Source: JACMLD01 sp044223995
Lineage (GTDB): Bacteria; Bacteroidota; Bacteroidia; Chitinophagales; Chitinophagaceae
NCBI GenBank assembly: GCA_044223995.1
Contig: JBGALE010000009.1
Coordinates: 62,001 to 126,000, forward strand
Direction: 5' to 3'
Length of the DNA: 64,000 bases
This document shows, one piece after another, positions 7,904 through 16,460 of the stretch; within the stretch, counting starts at the first letter, position 1, and each line of letters begins with the position of its first letter. The notes under the pieces were generated by a model. The model saw only the letters and a list, made by a program, of their open reading frames with translations. It searched no databases and was not told the DNA's origin. Both the position numbers and the translations under genes were made by a program.

Positions 7904-8680
7904 ATGGACCTTAAAATAAAAGATCAGCTTTTTATAGTTGGGGGAGCCACCAGTGGCTTTGGTAAATCTATTGCGCAGGCCCTGTTGAGTGAAGACGCCA
8001 ATGTAATAGCTGTTGCAAGAAATGAAGACAAACTCCGGGAATTAAAGGCAATAGGCGGCAACAGGCTGGAATTTGTTGCAGGTGATATAACACAGCAGGA
8101 TACAATCGATTTGCTGGAAAAAAAAGTTGGGATCAGGCATTTGCACGGATTGGTGGTGAACGCGGGCGGGCCGCCTGCAAAAACATTTATGGAAACAACC
8201 ATCGAAGACTGGGACAATGCTTATAAATCATTGCTGCGCTGGAAGGTGGACGTTATTCAAACTTTCATACCAAAGCTAATGGAACAGCAATATGGGCGCA
8301 TTGTTTTTGTTGAGAGCTCTTCGGTCAAACAGCCTTTGGAAAACCTGGTACTGAGTAATTCCCTGCGACTGGCAGTAGTGGGTTTTGTTAAGACGCTTAG
8401 CCAGGAGATTTCCAAAACAGGGGTCACGTTAAATGTATTGGCACCAGGATCTCACGATACGCCTGCCATTGACAGAATATATAAAAAGAAATCAGAACAA
8501 ACAGGCATGCCTGCAGACCAGGTAAGAAGGGCCGCTATTCAGCAAATTCCTGTTGGGGCGCTGGGCGATCCCAATGATTTTGCCGCACTTGCCTTGTGGC
8601 TGCTAAGCCCCGCATCGAAATATATAACTGGTCAAACCATATCTGTTGATGGTGGAATGATTAAAAGCGTGTTTGGATAA
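7904..8680 (+). CDS. SDR-family oxidoreductase lacking the usual catalytic Tyr-Lys pair
   Basis: The 258-residue protein has a Rossmann fold of the short-chain dehydrogenase/reductase class: GGATSGFGKSIAQAL near the N-terminus for NAD(P) binding, VNAGGPPAK in place of NNAG, and a C-terminal ITGQTISVDGGM block. The active-site stretch reads VESSSVKQPLENLVLSNS and then LRLAVVGFVKTL. Ser of the triad is present, but the YxxxK motif is replaced by a SNSLR-type sequence. This matches atypical FabG-like SDRs, so ordinary ketoreductase activity should not be assumed. It lies 19 bp after chrA on the same strand and 50 bp before a DUF72 gene. The substrate is unknown. Confidence 0.88.
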   Translation: MDLKIKDQLFIVGGATSGFGKSIAQALLSEDANVIAVARNEDKLRELKAIGGNRLEFVAGDITQQDTIDLLEKKVGIRHLHGLVVNAGGPPAKTFMETTIEDWDNAYKSLLRWKVDVIQTFIPKLMEQQYGRIVFVESSSVKQPLENLVLSNSLRLAVVGFVKTLSQEISKTGVTLNVLAPGSHDTPAIDRIYKKKSEQTGMPADQVRRAAIQQIPVGALGDPNDFAALALWLLSPASKYITGQTISVDGGMIKSVFG

Positions 8681-8730
8681 AGGCCACAGGTGAATGTTGA
8701 AAAAAATATCGTTAAAAAATCGTACTGAGT

Positions 8731-9642
8731 ATGGATTTTGGAAGAGTAACGGAAGCAGCTTTGGGTCAAATAAATTTTGCATTGCCGCCAGACCCACCCA
8801 GGAATAAAAAGATTTTGAAAGGCTCCAACAGCAATCACCCACTAATTTATATCGGTTGTGCAAAATGGGGCAGAAAAGAGTGGGTTGGCAAATTATACCC
8901 AAAGGGCACGAAGGAACAGCAGTTCCTCGAACACTACGTCAGGCATTACAACTCAATTGAACTAAACGCTACCCACTATAATATATATGGACCAGAAGCC
9001 ATTGCAAAATGGGCCGATAAAGCAAAGGGCCTTGATTTTAAATTTTGTCCCAAGGTAACACAGAGCATCAGTCATTACAGCGGTTTTAATAATACAGATC
9101 GTATTACCGATGCTTTTATGGAGGGCGTTCGTGCATTCGGAAAACATCTTGGACCGATTTTCTTACAGGTGAGTGAAAAATATTCGCCTGCACAAAGGGA
9201 AAAACTTTTTGAGTACCTCAAAAAACTTCCCCCGGATCAGCAATTTTTTCTTGAAGTGCGTCACCCGCAATGGTTTTCCGATACAAGTGCCCGAAAAGAA
9301 TTGTTTGATATTTTAACCCAATTGAATGTAGGTGCGGTGATTACAGATACTGCAGGCAGAAGAGATTGTGCGCACATGGAACTCACCATCCCCAAAACCT
9401 TTATTCGTTATGTAGGCAATAGCCTTCACCCGACAGACTATATAAGAATCAATGACTGGGTAAGCAGGATCAAATACTGGCTTGATAACGGTTTGAAAGA
9501 GCTTTATTTTTTCATGCATATGCATGACGAGGCCCTGTCACCTGAACTAACCGTATATCTTACAGATAAACTAAACGGGGCTTGCAGATTAAACCTTCAT
9601 AAGCCCGGGCTGAACAACAATAGCGGCAGTCTTTTTGATTAA
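8731..9642 (+). CDS. DUF72 domain-containing protein
   Basis: The 303-residue protein belongs to the DUF72 family, a TIM-barrel fold of unknown biochemical function. Visible family marks are YIGCAKWGRKEWVGKLYP near residues 36-53, HYNSIELNATHYN soon after, FCPKVTQSISH, FLEVRHPQWF and RYVGNSLHP, with YFFMHMHDEA near the C-terminus. The length fits the family. The first 30 residues (FGRVTEAALGQINFALPPDP) precede the domain. It lies 50 bp after the SDR gene and may be co-transcribed. No enzymatic role can be assigned from the sequence. Confidence 0.88.
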   Translation: MDFGRVTEAALGQINFALPPDPPRNKKILKGSNSNHPLIYIGCAKWGRKEWVGKLYPKGTKEQQFLEHYVRHYNSIELNATHYNIYGPEAIAKWADKAKGLDFKFCPKVTQSISHYSGFNNTDRITDAFMEGVRAFGKHLGPIFLQVSEKYSPAQREKLFEYLKKLPPDQQFFLEVRHPQWFSDTSARKELFDILTQLNVGAVITDTAGRRDCAHMELTIPKTFIRYVGNSLHPTDYIRINDWVSRIKYWLDNGLKELYFFMHMHDEALSPELTVYLTDKLNGACRLNLHKPGLNNNSGSLFD

Positions 9643-9744
9643 AGAATCATTCAGCGAAATAGACCGATGAATTAAATTTTCGTTGATGGCTGCGCCAATT
9701 ATAAAACATTGGTATATTTATACACATCCAAAATTTTTTGCCGT

Positions 9745-11196
9745 ATGACAAGGAAAAGATCGAAGACAGCAGACGAAAGCCGGCGCAGATTTATCCGCAA
9801 TGCTGCGATAACGGCTGCCGGGATTTATATTGTTCCGCGACACGTACTCGGGAGAGGATTTGTTGCACCGAGTGATAAATTAAATATTGCCGGGATTGGC
9901 GCAGGAGGAAAAGCAAGGGTAAACCTGCCGTATGCCTATAACAACGGCAGTGATAATATCGTTGCGCTCTGTGATGTGGATGATCGGATGGCTGTAGAGG
10001 CAAGGAAACAATGGCCGAACGCGCCTTACTATAAGGATTACAGGGAAATGCTGGAGAAGGAAAATAAAAATATTGATGCAGTTATTGTTACCACACCAGA
10101 TCATATGCATGCAATTCAATCAATAACGGCCATGCAGTTGGGCAAGCATGTTTATTGTGAGAAGCCGCTTACACACGATATTTATGAAGCAAGGATGATG
10201 ACACAGGCTGCTGCAAAATACAAAGTGGTAACGCAAATGGGCAACCAGGGGAGCAGCGGGGATGACACAAGAAATGTAGAGACCTGGATTCAGGCGGGTG
10301 TGATTGGAGATGTTCATACTGTTCATGTATGGACTAACCGGCCCGTATGGCCGCAAGGTATCCCTACACCTACCGGAAAATTTGATATACCGAAGGAAGT
10401 GGATTGGGATTTATGGCTGGGGACAGCGCCTTACCGCGACTTTAATCCAACATACCTGCCGGCAACATGGAGGGGTTGGAGTGATTTTGGAACCGGCTCG
10501 CTGGGTGATATGGGTTGTCATTTTATAGATGTTCCGTTCCGGGCGTTACAACTTGGTTACCCAACAGCGGTAGAATGCAGCGTGGGTTCCGTATATACTG
10601 GTTTTTTCCAGGAAGCTATTTACACAGACAGCTATCCACCTTCTTCAATAACTTATATCGATTTTCCGGCAAGAAAAAATATGGGCCCGGTACAACTTGC
10701 CTGGTATGATGGTGGAATTAAACCCAAGCGTCCGGTAGAGTTATTGCCCGACGAACCAATGGCAGAGGTAGATGGGGGAATGATATTCGAAGGGACTAAA
10801 GGAAAATTAATGGCAGGACTGTTTGGCCGTAAGCCAACATTATTACCAACGTCTAAAATGAAAGATGCCAAGCTTCCAGCGAGCAAATTTCCATTCGTGG
10901 AAAGAGGATCGGAGGGGCACCAGCAACAATGGGTAAAAGCATGTAAGCAGGGCTATGGTGCTTATACCAGTTCGTCGTTTGATAAATCGGGGCCGTTGGC
11001 AGAAACAGTATTGATGGGCAACCTGGCTGTTCGCAGCTATAATTACAGGGAGAGTAATGGTAAAGGAGGGTTTACTTTCCCGGGCAGGAAAAAGCTGTTA
11101 TGGGATGGGGCCAGTATGCGGATTACCAATTTTGAAGCCGCGAACCAGTTTGTAAAACGAACCTATCGCCAGGGCTGGGGAGAATTAAAGGTGTAA
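9745..11196 (+). CDS. Gfo/Idh/MocA-family oxidoreductase with Tat-type signal
   Basis: The product is an NAD(P)-dependent sugar or sugar-acid oxidoreductase of the Gfo/Idh/MocA class, 483 residues from the ATG at 9745. An upstream TTG at 9709 would add 12 residues before the signal and is less likely. The N-terminus reads ESRRRFIRNAAITAAG, a twin-arginine signal, so the protein is probably exported folded to the periplasm. The Rossmann motif is IAGIGAGGKARV, and the family motif HVYCEKPLTHD follows near residue 135. The C-terminal domain carries long bacterial-type insertions (GWSDFGTGSLGDMGCHFIDV). A clear rho-independent terminator follows the stop. Substrate is unknown; such exported forms are frequent in Bacteroidota. 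Confidence 0.9.
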   Translation: MTRKRSKTADESRRRFIRNAAITAAGIYIVPRHVLGRGFVAPSDKLNIAGIGAGGKARVNLPYAYNNGSDNIVALCDVDDRMAVEARKQWPNAPYYKDYREMLEKENKNIDAVIVTTPDHMHAIQSITAMQLGKHVYCEKPLTHDIYEARMMTQAAAKYKVVTQMGNQGSSGDDTRNVETWIQAGVIGDVHTVHVWTNRPVWPQGIPTPTGKFDIPKEVDWDLWLGTAPYRDFNPTYLPATWRGWSDFGTGSLGDMGCHFIDVPFRALQLGYPTAVECSVGSVYTGFFQEAIYTDSYPPSSITYIDFPARKNMGPVQLAWYDGGIKPKRPVELLPDEPMAEVDGGMIFEGTKGKLMAGLFGRKPTLLPTSKMKDAKLPASKFPFVERGSEGHQQQWVKACKQGYGAYTSSSFDKSGPLAETVLMGNLAVRSYNYRESNGKGGFTFPGRKKLLWDGASMRITNFEAANQFVKRTYRQGWGELKV

Positions 11197-11218
11197 ATGT
11201 TTTTAATAAAATGATTCC

Positions 11219-11243
11219 GGCCCGCAATTCAGCGGGCCTTTTT
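11219..11243 (+). terminator. Rho-independent terminator after the Gfo/Idh/MocA gene
   Basis: A perfect 7-bp stem (GGCCCGC / GCGGGCC) with loop AATTCA is followed by five T residues. It starts 22 bases after the stop codon of the oxidoreductase gene. Confidence 0.9.
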
Positions 11244-11273
11244 GTGACCTTCCTTTAATAGCATCCAAATATC

Positions 11274-11738
11274 ATGATTACGTCTTCACTGAAATATATT
11301 GATCTGTACAAAAAACTTCACCATAATCTTGCTGCTGCGATTGATTATATACATCAAACAGATTTTATGCAAATGTCTCCTGGTCGCTATGAAATAGCAG
11401 GTGAAGACATATTTTCTATTGTGAATGAATATCAAACCAAACCACCACAAGAATGTGATCCGGAAAGCCATCGCAAGTATACAGATGTACAATTGATGAT
11501 AACCGGAAAGGAAAGGTTTGGCTACGCACTACTCAATCACCGTGTTCCCACAACACCCTTTCAGGCCGATAACGATGTGGCGTTTTATTCCATTCATGGG
11601 GACGATATGAATTTTGTGGACTTGGGCCCGGGTGATTTTATTATATTTTTCCCTTCAGATATTCACCAGCCAGAACTAATGATTGGCCAACCAGCGCCAG
11701 TTAAAAAAGTGGTCATTAAGGTGAATACCGGAGATTAA
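11274..11738 (+). CDS. YhcH/YjgK/YiaL (DUF386) family protein
   Basis: The 154-residue protein belongs to the DUF386 cupin-like family, whose members include E. coli TabA and YhcH and are linked to sialic acid and other sugar metabolism or to biofilm control. Visible marks are NEYQTKPPQECDPESHRKY near residues 50-68 with the metal-site glutamate and histidine, then HRKYTDVQLMITGKE and FFPSDIHQPELM near the C-terminus, where another His ligand lies. The protein is cytosolic with no signal peptide. It stands alone after a strong terminator. The physiological substrate cannot be told from this context, although a nagA gene lies 6 kb away. Confidence 0.88.
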   Translation: MITSSLKYIDLYKKLHHNLAAAIDYIHQTDFMQMSPGRYEIAGEDIFSIVNEYQTKPPQECDPESHRKYTDVQLMITGKERFGYALLNHRVPTTPFQADNDVAFYSIHGDDMNFVDLGPGDFIIFFPSDIHQPELMIGQPAPVKKVVIKVNTGD

Positions 11739-11799
11739 CTCCATTCGGATAAAAATGACCTAACTTTAAATGAGCGTTTCCATATCTTAAGCTTCCTGT

Positions 11800-12372
11800 A
11801 TGACAAAAGTTTTCTGGGGCATACTGATTCTCTTCCTCATTGGAAATTCTTTTTTTGTTTTACCTCTTCACTGGAGCAGAGAAAAAATTACTACCAATAG
11901 CTTCGCCAATTTTAAAATGGACACTGAATTAATAGGGGCAGTTTATCCTGATAGTAATATTCACCTGCAGCTAAACATGCCAAGTACCTATTACGATTAT
12001 TATTACAAAAAAGACTCTATGCCAATTGTGAAAACAATCAGGCAGCAAAACCTAATGGTCAATATTTCCATCCTGCATAATGTCGATTTTGGATCCCTCT
12101 CCTTTCCTTTTTACAAAGTGACAAATTTTGACGGGCATATAGATTTTTACAGTACTATAAAAATCAGTAACCAACCGTGGAAAGACAGTACCGCACTGAT
12201 AGGAAATATCATTGTTAATGGAAGAATAACCGCCATCGGAATTTGCACACCCCTGTCTGTAAGAAAACGTGTTGAAGAAGAAATGGCCGCGATTCTTAAA
12301 AAGGAAATGCAGAAGATTGAAGCGGGCATCAATCATGCAAGAGAGCCAGATACGACAGCAACCCGGCAATAA
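11800..12372 (+). CDS. Hypothetical membrane-anchored protein
   Basis: I do not recognise this 190-residue protein. Residues 5-25 (FWGILILFLIGNSFFVLPL) form one hydrophobic segment, which could be an uncleaved signal anchor. The rest looks like a soluble beta-rich domain (VYPDSNIHLQLNMPSTYYD, then NLMVNISILHNVDFG) ending in a charged helical stretch (KRVEEEMAAILKKEMQKIEA). It is likely a periplasmic or envelope protein. It lies 61 bp after the YhcH-type gene and converges on the Smr gene, with 4 bases between the stops. The coding frame looks real from codon use and length, but the function is unknown. Confidence 0.7.
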   Translation: MTKVFWGILILFLIGNSFFVLPLHWSREKITTNSFANFKMDTELIGAVYPDSNIHLQLNMPSTYYDYYYKKDSMPIVKTIRQQNLMVNISILHNVDFGSLSFPFYKVTNFDGHIDFYSTIKISNQPWKDSTALIGNIIVNGRITAIGICTPLSVRKRVEEEMAAILKKEMQKIEAGINHAREPDTTATRQ

Positions 12373-12376
12373 AAAA

Positions 12377-12631
12377 TCAGAACTTAAAATATACAAACAG
12401 TCTTCCGAAATTCTTGCTGTCGTTTACAATTCGGTGATACAATGGCTTTATATGTGGTAACTGTAAAAAACGCTCCACTCTTTTCCGCAGTTGGCCGCTG
12501 CCCTTCCCGGGAATTATTTCGACCTCGCGTATTTTTTTATCAATGGCATTTTCAAAAGCATCAAGCAGCGCCCTGTCGATAGCCGCACTGTTGTTGTATA
12601 TATCGTGCGAATCAACCTTTATTCTTGCCAT
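12377..12631 (-). CDS. Stand-alone Smr-domain protein
   Basis: The 84-residue protein is a minimal Smr domain, the fold also found at the C-terminus of MutS2. The core motif EVEIIPGKGSGQLRKRVERF matches the consensus hydrophobic-I-HGKGxGxLR, with Pro in place of the usual His, and an N-terminal DSHDIYNNSAAIDRALLDAF helix precedes it. Some Smr domains nick DNA or cut RNA, but activity in such a short form is uncertain. A rho-independent terminator lies between this gene and the T9SS gene upstream, so it probably has its own promoter. Confidence 0.82.
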   Translation of the reverse strand: MARIKVDSHDIYNNSAAIDRALLDAFENAIDKKIREVEIIPGKGSGQLRKRVERFLQLPHIKPLYHRIVNDSKNFGRLFVYFKF

Positions 12632-12655
12632 ACATCGAATTTAAACAAATGAAAT

Positions 12656-12680
12656 AAAAAACCCCGGCAAAAGCCAGGGT
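12656..12680 (-). terminator. Rho-independent terminator after the T9SS sorting-domain gene
   Basis: Read on the minus strand, ACCCTGGC pairs with GCCGGGGT across a TTTT loop with one T-G wobble and is followed by a T run. It lies 22 bases past the stop at 12703. Confidence 0.82.
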
Positions 12681-12702
12681 TGTCTGTAGATGGCCGTTAT
12701 TA

Positions 12703-13914
12703 TTAATTTCTGACTATTTTAAAAGATTCGCTGTTATTCGATTGTTTATTGATCAATTGCACCATCATAAGGCCTCTTAAACCTGTTTTCGTTAAATCAA
12801 TTTTTATTTCCTGTGAACCGGCTGCCAGGGAAACAGAATTGGATGCGATAACCTGTCCGCTCATTGAAACAATGTTGTAGCGGTATTCCCCAGGCATATT
12901 GTTAGTTACGCGGATGCCGATATAGTCTGTAGTAGGGTTAGGATAACAACTTATTTGTATTTTATTGTTTGTTGTTCCAAAGTTTACTGACTTAACCGGT
13001 GAATAAGTAACCTTTCCATCAACATCAATCATTTTTAAGCGGTAATAAACCAGTTTTTTTGAAGGCGTGCTGTCAATTGATTGGTAGTAGTTGGTAAGAG
13101 TATAGTTATTGGTAGCGACGATGTTTTTAATTGTAGTAAAATCTACTGCATTGAATGAGCACTCGAGTTGAAACCCTGCCACATTCATTTCCTTAGCAGT
13201 ACTCCAGGTAACTACACCCATATTGTTTTTTGCTTCAGCGTTGAAGGATAATAGCTCCAAAGGAAGTGCGGCACCTGCACTGGGGTTTTGAACTACCAGG
13301 TTGTCTAAAACGGTAATATTCCTGCCGGTAGCATCCATGTCTTTTCCAACCGTGATATTGCCCGCGCCTGTCCAGTACAAAGGAGCACCCGCAGTGCCCG
13401 TATAAGTATACACAAGAACACCATCCACCCACACTTTTCCTGTCCCCAGGTTATTGTCGTAACTGAAACGGTAATGGTGAAAGCTATGATCGTCGGGAAT
13501 GTTATAAATATTTCCTGAGTTAATGGTTGTGGCAGATTCTCCTGGTTTTACCATAAACGTAACCCCCAGTTTTCCACCATTCATTCCAAAATCAAAATAG
13601 CTGCCACGATAGAAAAAGGAAGCCTGGCTTTCTTCGCGGCGAAAGTCAACGGAAATATCAATAGCGGGTAAATTAAAATAAGAACCAGGCAGTACGAGGT
13701 CAATATTTACATTACTAGTGCCGGGATTCAGTCCGTTTGTTCCACTTACGCCACCTGTCGATGAAGTAGCCAACCCACTAACAGAAAGTGCATCCGGGCC
13801 CACATCGGCCTTAGTAAGGGGAGCGGCATCCCAGGTAAAGCGACTAATGGTAGTTTGTCCAAGGCTGCAGGCAGCCACAAGGAGAAAGCTTATAAAGGGT
13901 AAAAATTTTTTCAT
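12703..13914 (-). CDS. Secreted LamG-like protein with T9SS type A sorting domain
   Basis: This 403-residue protein is exported by Sec and then carried over the outer membrane by the type IX secretion system. A signal peptide is visible at residues 1-20 (KKFLPFISFLLVAACSLG). The middle (about 50-215) looks like a concanavalin/LamG-type jelly roll. The block LPLELLSFNAEAKNNMGV and following TWSTAKEMNVAGFQLE is the Fn3-like linker usual in these proteins. The last 80 residues form the sorting domain: YPNPTTDYIGIRV, YNIVSMSGQVI, GLRGLMMVQLIN and the final ESFKIVRN. Its ligand is unknown. It is a single-gene unit with its own terminator. Together with 53525-54154 it shows that the organism uses T9SS. 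Confidence 0.88.
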   Translation of the reverse strand: MKKFLPFISFLLVAACSLGQTTISRFTWDAAPLTKADVGPDALSVSGLATSSTGGVSGTNGLNPGTSNVNIDLVLPGSYFNLPAIDISVDFRREESQASFFYRGSYFDFGMNGGKLGVTFMVKPGESATTINSGNIYNIPDDHSFHHYRFSYDNNLGTGKVWVDGVLVYTYTGTAGAPLYWTGAGNITVGKDMDATGRNITVLDNLVVQNPSAGAALPLELLSFNAEAKNNMGVVTWSTAKEMNVAGFQLECSFNAVDFTTIKNIVATNNYTLTNYYQSIDSTPSKKLVYYRLKMIDVDGKVTYSPVKSVNFGTTNNKIQISCYPNPTTDYIGIRVTNNMPGEYRYNIVSMSGQVIASNSVSLAAGSQEIKIDLTKTGLRGLMMVQLINKQSNNSESFKIVRN

Positions 13915-14156
13915 AACGTACGGATTACAGACGGCTATTGAAGTTCAAGGGGTATGCCGCCAGTTAAAAAACTGATAATTACACCCTTAGACAGGATAAA
14001 TCATCATAATTCTTCCCAATGGCGGAAAAAAACGGCTGAAATGGGAAAACATTGACCGGATGAGTTAATTTTTTATTACTCGGACGTTTTTTATTCTCAT
14101 CTTTGGGGTTCTTGCCGTATGTTTTTGGCTCTAACACCCCTTAAAATATTTAATTC

Positions 14157-14531
14157 ATGTACACGCATATCTGGAACAAGTACCTTCCTATCATCAGGAT
14201 ATTATTGAAGCGGTCTGCCAATGGCGAACAGGTGCTTGACCTTAACAGGATTGATTTTGAGCGTGCCGGTACTGGCAGGAAGGCAGGATATAAATTTACC
14301 ATTGAACTGGTGAATGCCCGGGTGGGAAACGTTATCAGCAGTTCCCCGCTGGCGCTCGATTTAGCTGCAGTATTACTCCAGGACGAAGTGATCAAATCTG
14401 TTATCGCTAATGGAAAATACATGGTTAGCCTGAATACAAAATTTCAATTGAGCATCAAAAACCAGTCTGAAGGTGATACCGGGCTTTCAAAAAATAAAGG
14501 TGCGGTAGCGGCCGAAGACAACAACGAATAA
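14157..14531 (+). CDS. Conserved-looking small hypothetical protein beside dnaN
   Basis: I cannot name this 124-residue protein. It has no signal peptide or membrane segment. The N-terminal part (YLPIIRILLKRSANGEQVLD) is helical and basic, the middle is strand-rich (GYKFTIELVNARVGN), and the C-terminal tail is charged and of low complexity (SLNTKFQLSIKNQSEG onward, ending EDNNE). The ORF has its own strong terminator 17 bases downstream, which supports its being real. It lies in a 684-bp interval between the T9SS gene and dnaN, on the opposite strand to both. Confidence 0.65.
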   Translation: MYTHIWNKYLPIIRILLKRSANGEQVLDLNRIDFERAGTGRKAGYKFTIELVNARVGNVISSSPLALDLAAVLLQDEVIKSVIANGKYMVSLNTKFQLSIKNQSEGDTGLSKNKGAVAAEDNNE

Positions 14532-14548
14532 AAGATACCCCAAAAATA

Positions 14549-14570
14549 AACCCCGGTTCTTCCGGGGTTT
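14549..14570 (+). terminator. Rho-independent terminator between the 124-residue gene and dnaN
   Basis: AACCCCGG pairs perfectly with CCGGGGTT across a TTCTT loop, followed by T residues. It lies between two convergent genes and may also end dnaN transcription, since A residues flank the other side. Confidence 0.85.
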
Positions 14571-14598
14571 TATAATGAAACTCAATTTACCTGCGCAA

Positions 14599-15714
14599 TT
14601 AGTTATTCAGCATTAATGGCATTACCAGCATCAGCAAGTCCTCGCCATCTTCAGCTTCTGTTGGTTTGATAATACCTGCTTTTGTTGGAGTGGACAACTC
14701 TACCTTAACTTCTTCGCTGTCTGCACCGCCCAACATTTCAATCAAAAATTTGGCGTTGAATGCAATGGCGAGATCCTCTCCGTCGTACTGGCATTTCATT
14801 CTTTCGTTTCCTTCAAAACTAAAGTCTACGTCTTGTGCAGCCAACTGCAATTCACTTCCCTGTATATTTAGAACCACCTGGTTAGTGCTTTTGTTACTGA
14901 ACACTACTACACGGCGCAGGGCTCCCTGGAAATCACCTTTATTCACTACAAGTTTGTATGGATTGTCGGTTGGTATCACTACTTTATAATCGGGGAAACG
15001 TGCGTCAATCAGGCGGCAGCTCATTTGAGTGTTGCCATGTTTCACAAACAGGTGATTGCTGTTATAGCTGAGCGTTATTTCATCCTGGTTCAGCGGAAGC
15101 GCACTTTTAAGCAGGTTCAATGGTTTTTTGGGAACGATGAATGAATCTGCTTTCGGACAGGCGACATCGGTTCTCTTATAACGAACCAGCCTGTGTGCAT
15201 CTGTTGCAACAAACTGTATAAATTTTTTATCCAGCTCAAAGAATACACCCGTCATTGCCGGGCGAAGGTCATCGTTGCTTACCGCAAACAAGGTTTTATT
15301 AATGGCAGTTACCAGGGCACCGGATGTCATGGTAAAGGATGTTGTTCCATCTGCGGCAGGCTCTTTCGGGAAATTGTCCGGGTTCTCACCCATCACTTTA
15401 TATTTACCATTGTCGCTGGTAATTTCTACGCCAAAGCTTTTGTCGATATTAAAAGTCAGTGGCTGATCGGCGATATTTTTCAATGATTCCAGCAGGATTT
15501 TAGCAGGGATACAAACCTTTCCACTGTCCTTGGCTTCAATATCCAGTTGTATGCGCATTACCGTTTCAAGGTCTGTGGCAACAACAGTCAGTTTGTTTTT
15601 TTCTACTTCAAATAAAAAATCTTCCAGTATGGGCAAGACCGTATTGGCGTTAATAACACCGCTTATCTGTTGCAAATGTTTCAATAAAGCCGAAGAGGAA
15701 ACAATGAACTTCAT
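14599..15714 (-). CDS. dnaN: DNA polymerase III beta subunit (sliding clamp)
   Basis: DnaN is the ring-shaped processivity clamp that tethers polymerase III and other repair enzymes to DNA. The 371-residue protein has the three repeated clamp domains: residues 1-120 starting MKFIVSSSALLKHLQQISG, a middle domain beginning near SFTMTSGALVTAINKTLFAV, and a C-terminal domain with PYKLVVNKGDFQGALRRVVV. The C-terminal end MLVMPLML matches the usual VMPMRL-like ending. It stands alone with its own promoter; dnaA and recF are not adjacent, as is usual in Bacteroidota. Its closeness to mnmG and parS-like sites suits an origin-proximal place. Confidence 0.97.
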   Translation of the reverse strand: MKFIVSSSALLKHLQQISGVINANTVLPILEDFLFEVEKNKLTVVATDLETVMRIQLDIEAKDSGKVCIPAKILLESLKNIADQPLTFNIDKSFGVEITSDNGKYKVMGENPDNFPKEPAADGTTSFTMTSGALVTAINKTLFAVSNDDLRPAMTGVFFELDKKFIQFVATDAHRLVRYKRTDVACPKADSFIVPKKPLNLLKSALPLNQDEITLSYNSNHLFVKHGNTQMSCRLIDARFPDYKVVIPTDNPYKLVVNKGDFQGALRRVVVFSNKSTNQVVLNIQGSELQLAAQDVDFSFEGNERMKCQYDGEDLAIAFNAKFLIEMLGGADSEEVKVELSTPTKAGIIKPTEAEDGEDLLMLVMPLMLNN

Positions 15715-15732
15715 GTAACATGTGATTTGGCC

Positions 15733-15762
15733 CGAAACTACTGATTTTTAACCAATAGCCAA
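15733..15762 (-). promoter_or_regulatory. Probable dnaN promoter
   Basis: On the minus strand TTG (15762-15760), 19 bases, then TAGTTTCG (15740-15733) resembles the Bacteroidota promoter TTTG-N19-TAnnTTTG with one mismatch in the -7 box. It lies 18 bases before the dnaN start. Confidence 0.45.
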
Positions 15763-15914
15763 CGGCAAATTGTTTGAATAGAAATGATATCAACAGGTTG
15801 TTGTTAATTACTTGTGACTAACGCCCCTTTCAGTAGAGTTCTGCCTGAAAACCCGAATGAACGACCGGGATATTTTGATGAAAACAAGGGTCGCGGAGGA
15901 TTATATTTGTGGGG

Positions 15915-16394
15915 ATGGTTTTTAAGAAATACGTTTCAAAAGAACAGGCATTTCAGAAAGCAAAGCACTATTGTGGTTACCAGGAACGCAGCCACAGCGA
16001 GGTAAAGGAAAAGCTGTATTCCTTCGGATTGTTCAAATCCGATGTGGAGCAACTATTGTCACAGTTGATAGAAGAAAACTACCTCAATGAGGAACGTTTT
16101 GCGCGCCAGTTTGCGGGCGGAAAATTCAGGATGAAACAGTGGGGAAGAATGAAAATTAAACACGAGCTGAAGCAAAAGCACGTGAGCGAATATTGTATCA
16201 AAGTGGCGATGAAAGAAATCCCCGAACCGGACTACCTCAAAACACTTAAAAAATTGGCAGAACAAAAATGGACCTCGCTAAAGACAGAGAAAACAGTTTT
16301 TAGTAAACTCCGAAAAACGCACGATTATCTTTTGCAAAAAGGGTATGAACGTGATCTTGTCACCCAGGCAATTGCTGCTATTCGGGGAGAATAA
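15915..16394 (+). CDS. recX: RecX-family regulator of RecA
   Basis: RecX binds inside the RecA filament groove and limits recombinase activity. The 159-residue product (ATG 15915; a GTG at 15909 would add two residues) contains three-helix RecX repeats. Visible are KAKHYCGYQERSHSEVKEKL with the family pattern AxxYLxxRxRSxxELxxKL, LIEENYLNEERFARQFAGGK, and RMKIKHELKQKHVSE. A GGAGGA-like stretch at about 15895-15900 could serve as ribosome binding site. recA is 38 kb away in this window, so the pair is not an operon here. It is followed after 66 bp by a nitrilase gene. Confidence 0.88.
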   Translation: MVFKKYVSKEQAFQKAKHYCGYQERSHSEVKEKLYSFGLFKSDVEQLLSQLIEENYLNEERFARQFAGGKFRMKQWGRMKIKHELKQKHVSEYCIKVAMKEIPEPDYLKTLKKLAEQKWTSLKTEKTVFSKLRKTHDYLLQKGYERDLVTQAIAAIRGE

Positions 16395-16460
16395 GCTATG
16401 CCGTTCTGAAGTTTTCCCTCCGGGTGAAATATAATAACTTTACTGATTATCCATCGTAAT

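Noticed and set aside
15814..16005. A 63-codon ORF before recX
   Set aside because: It overlaps the recX start in another frame and has no supporting motif; recX explains the coding signal.
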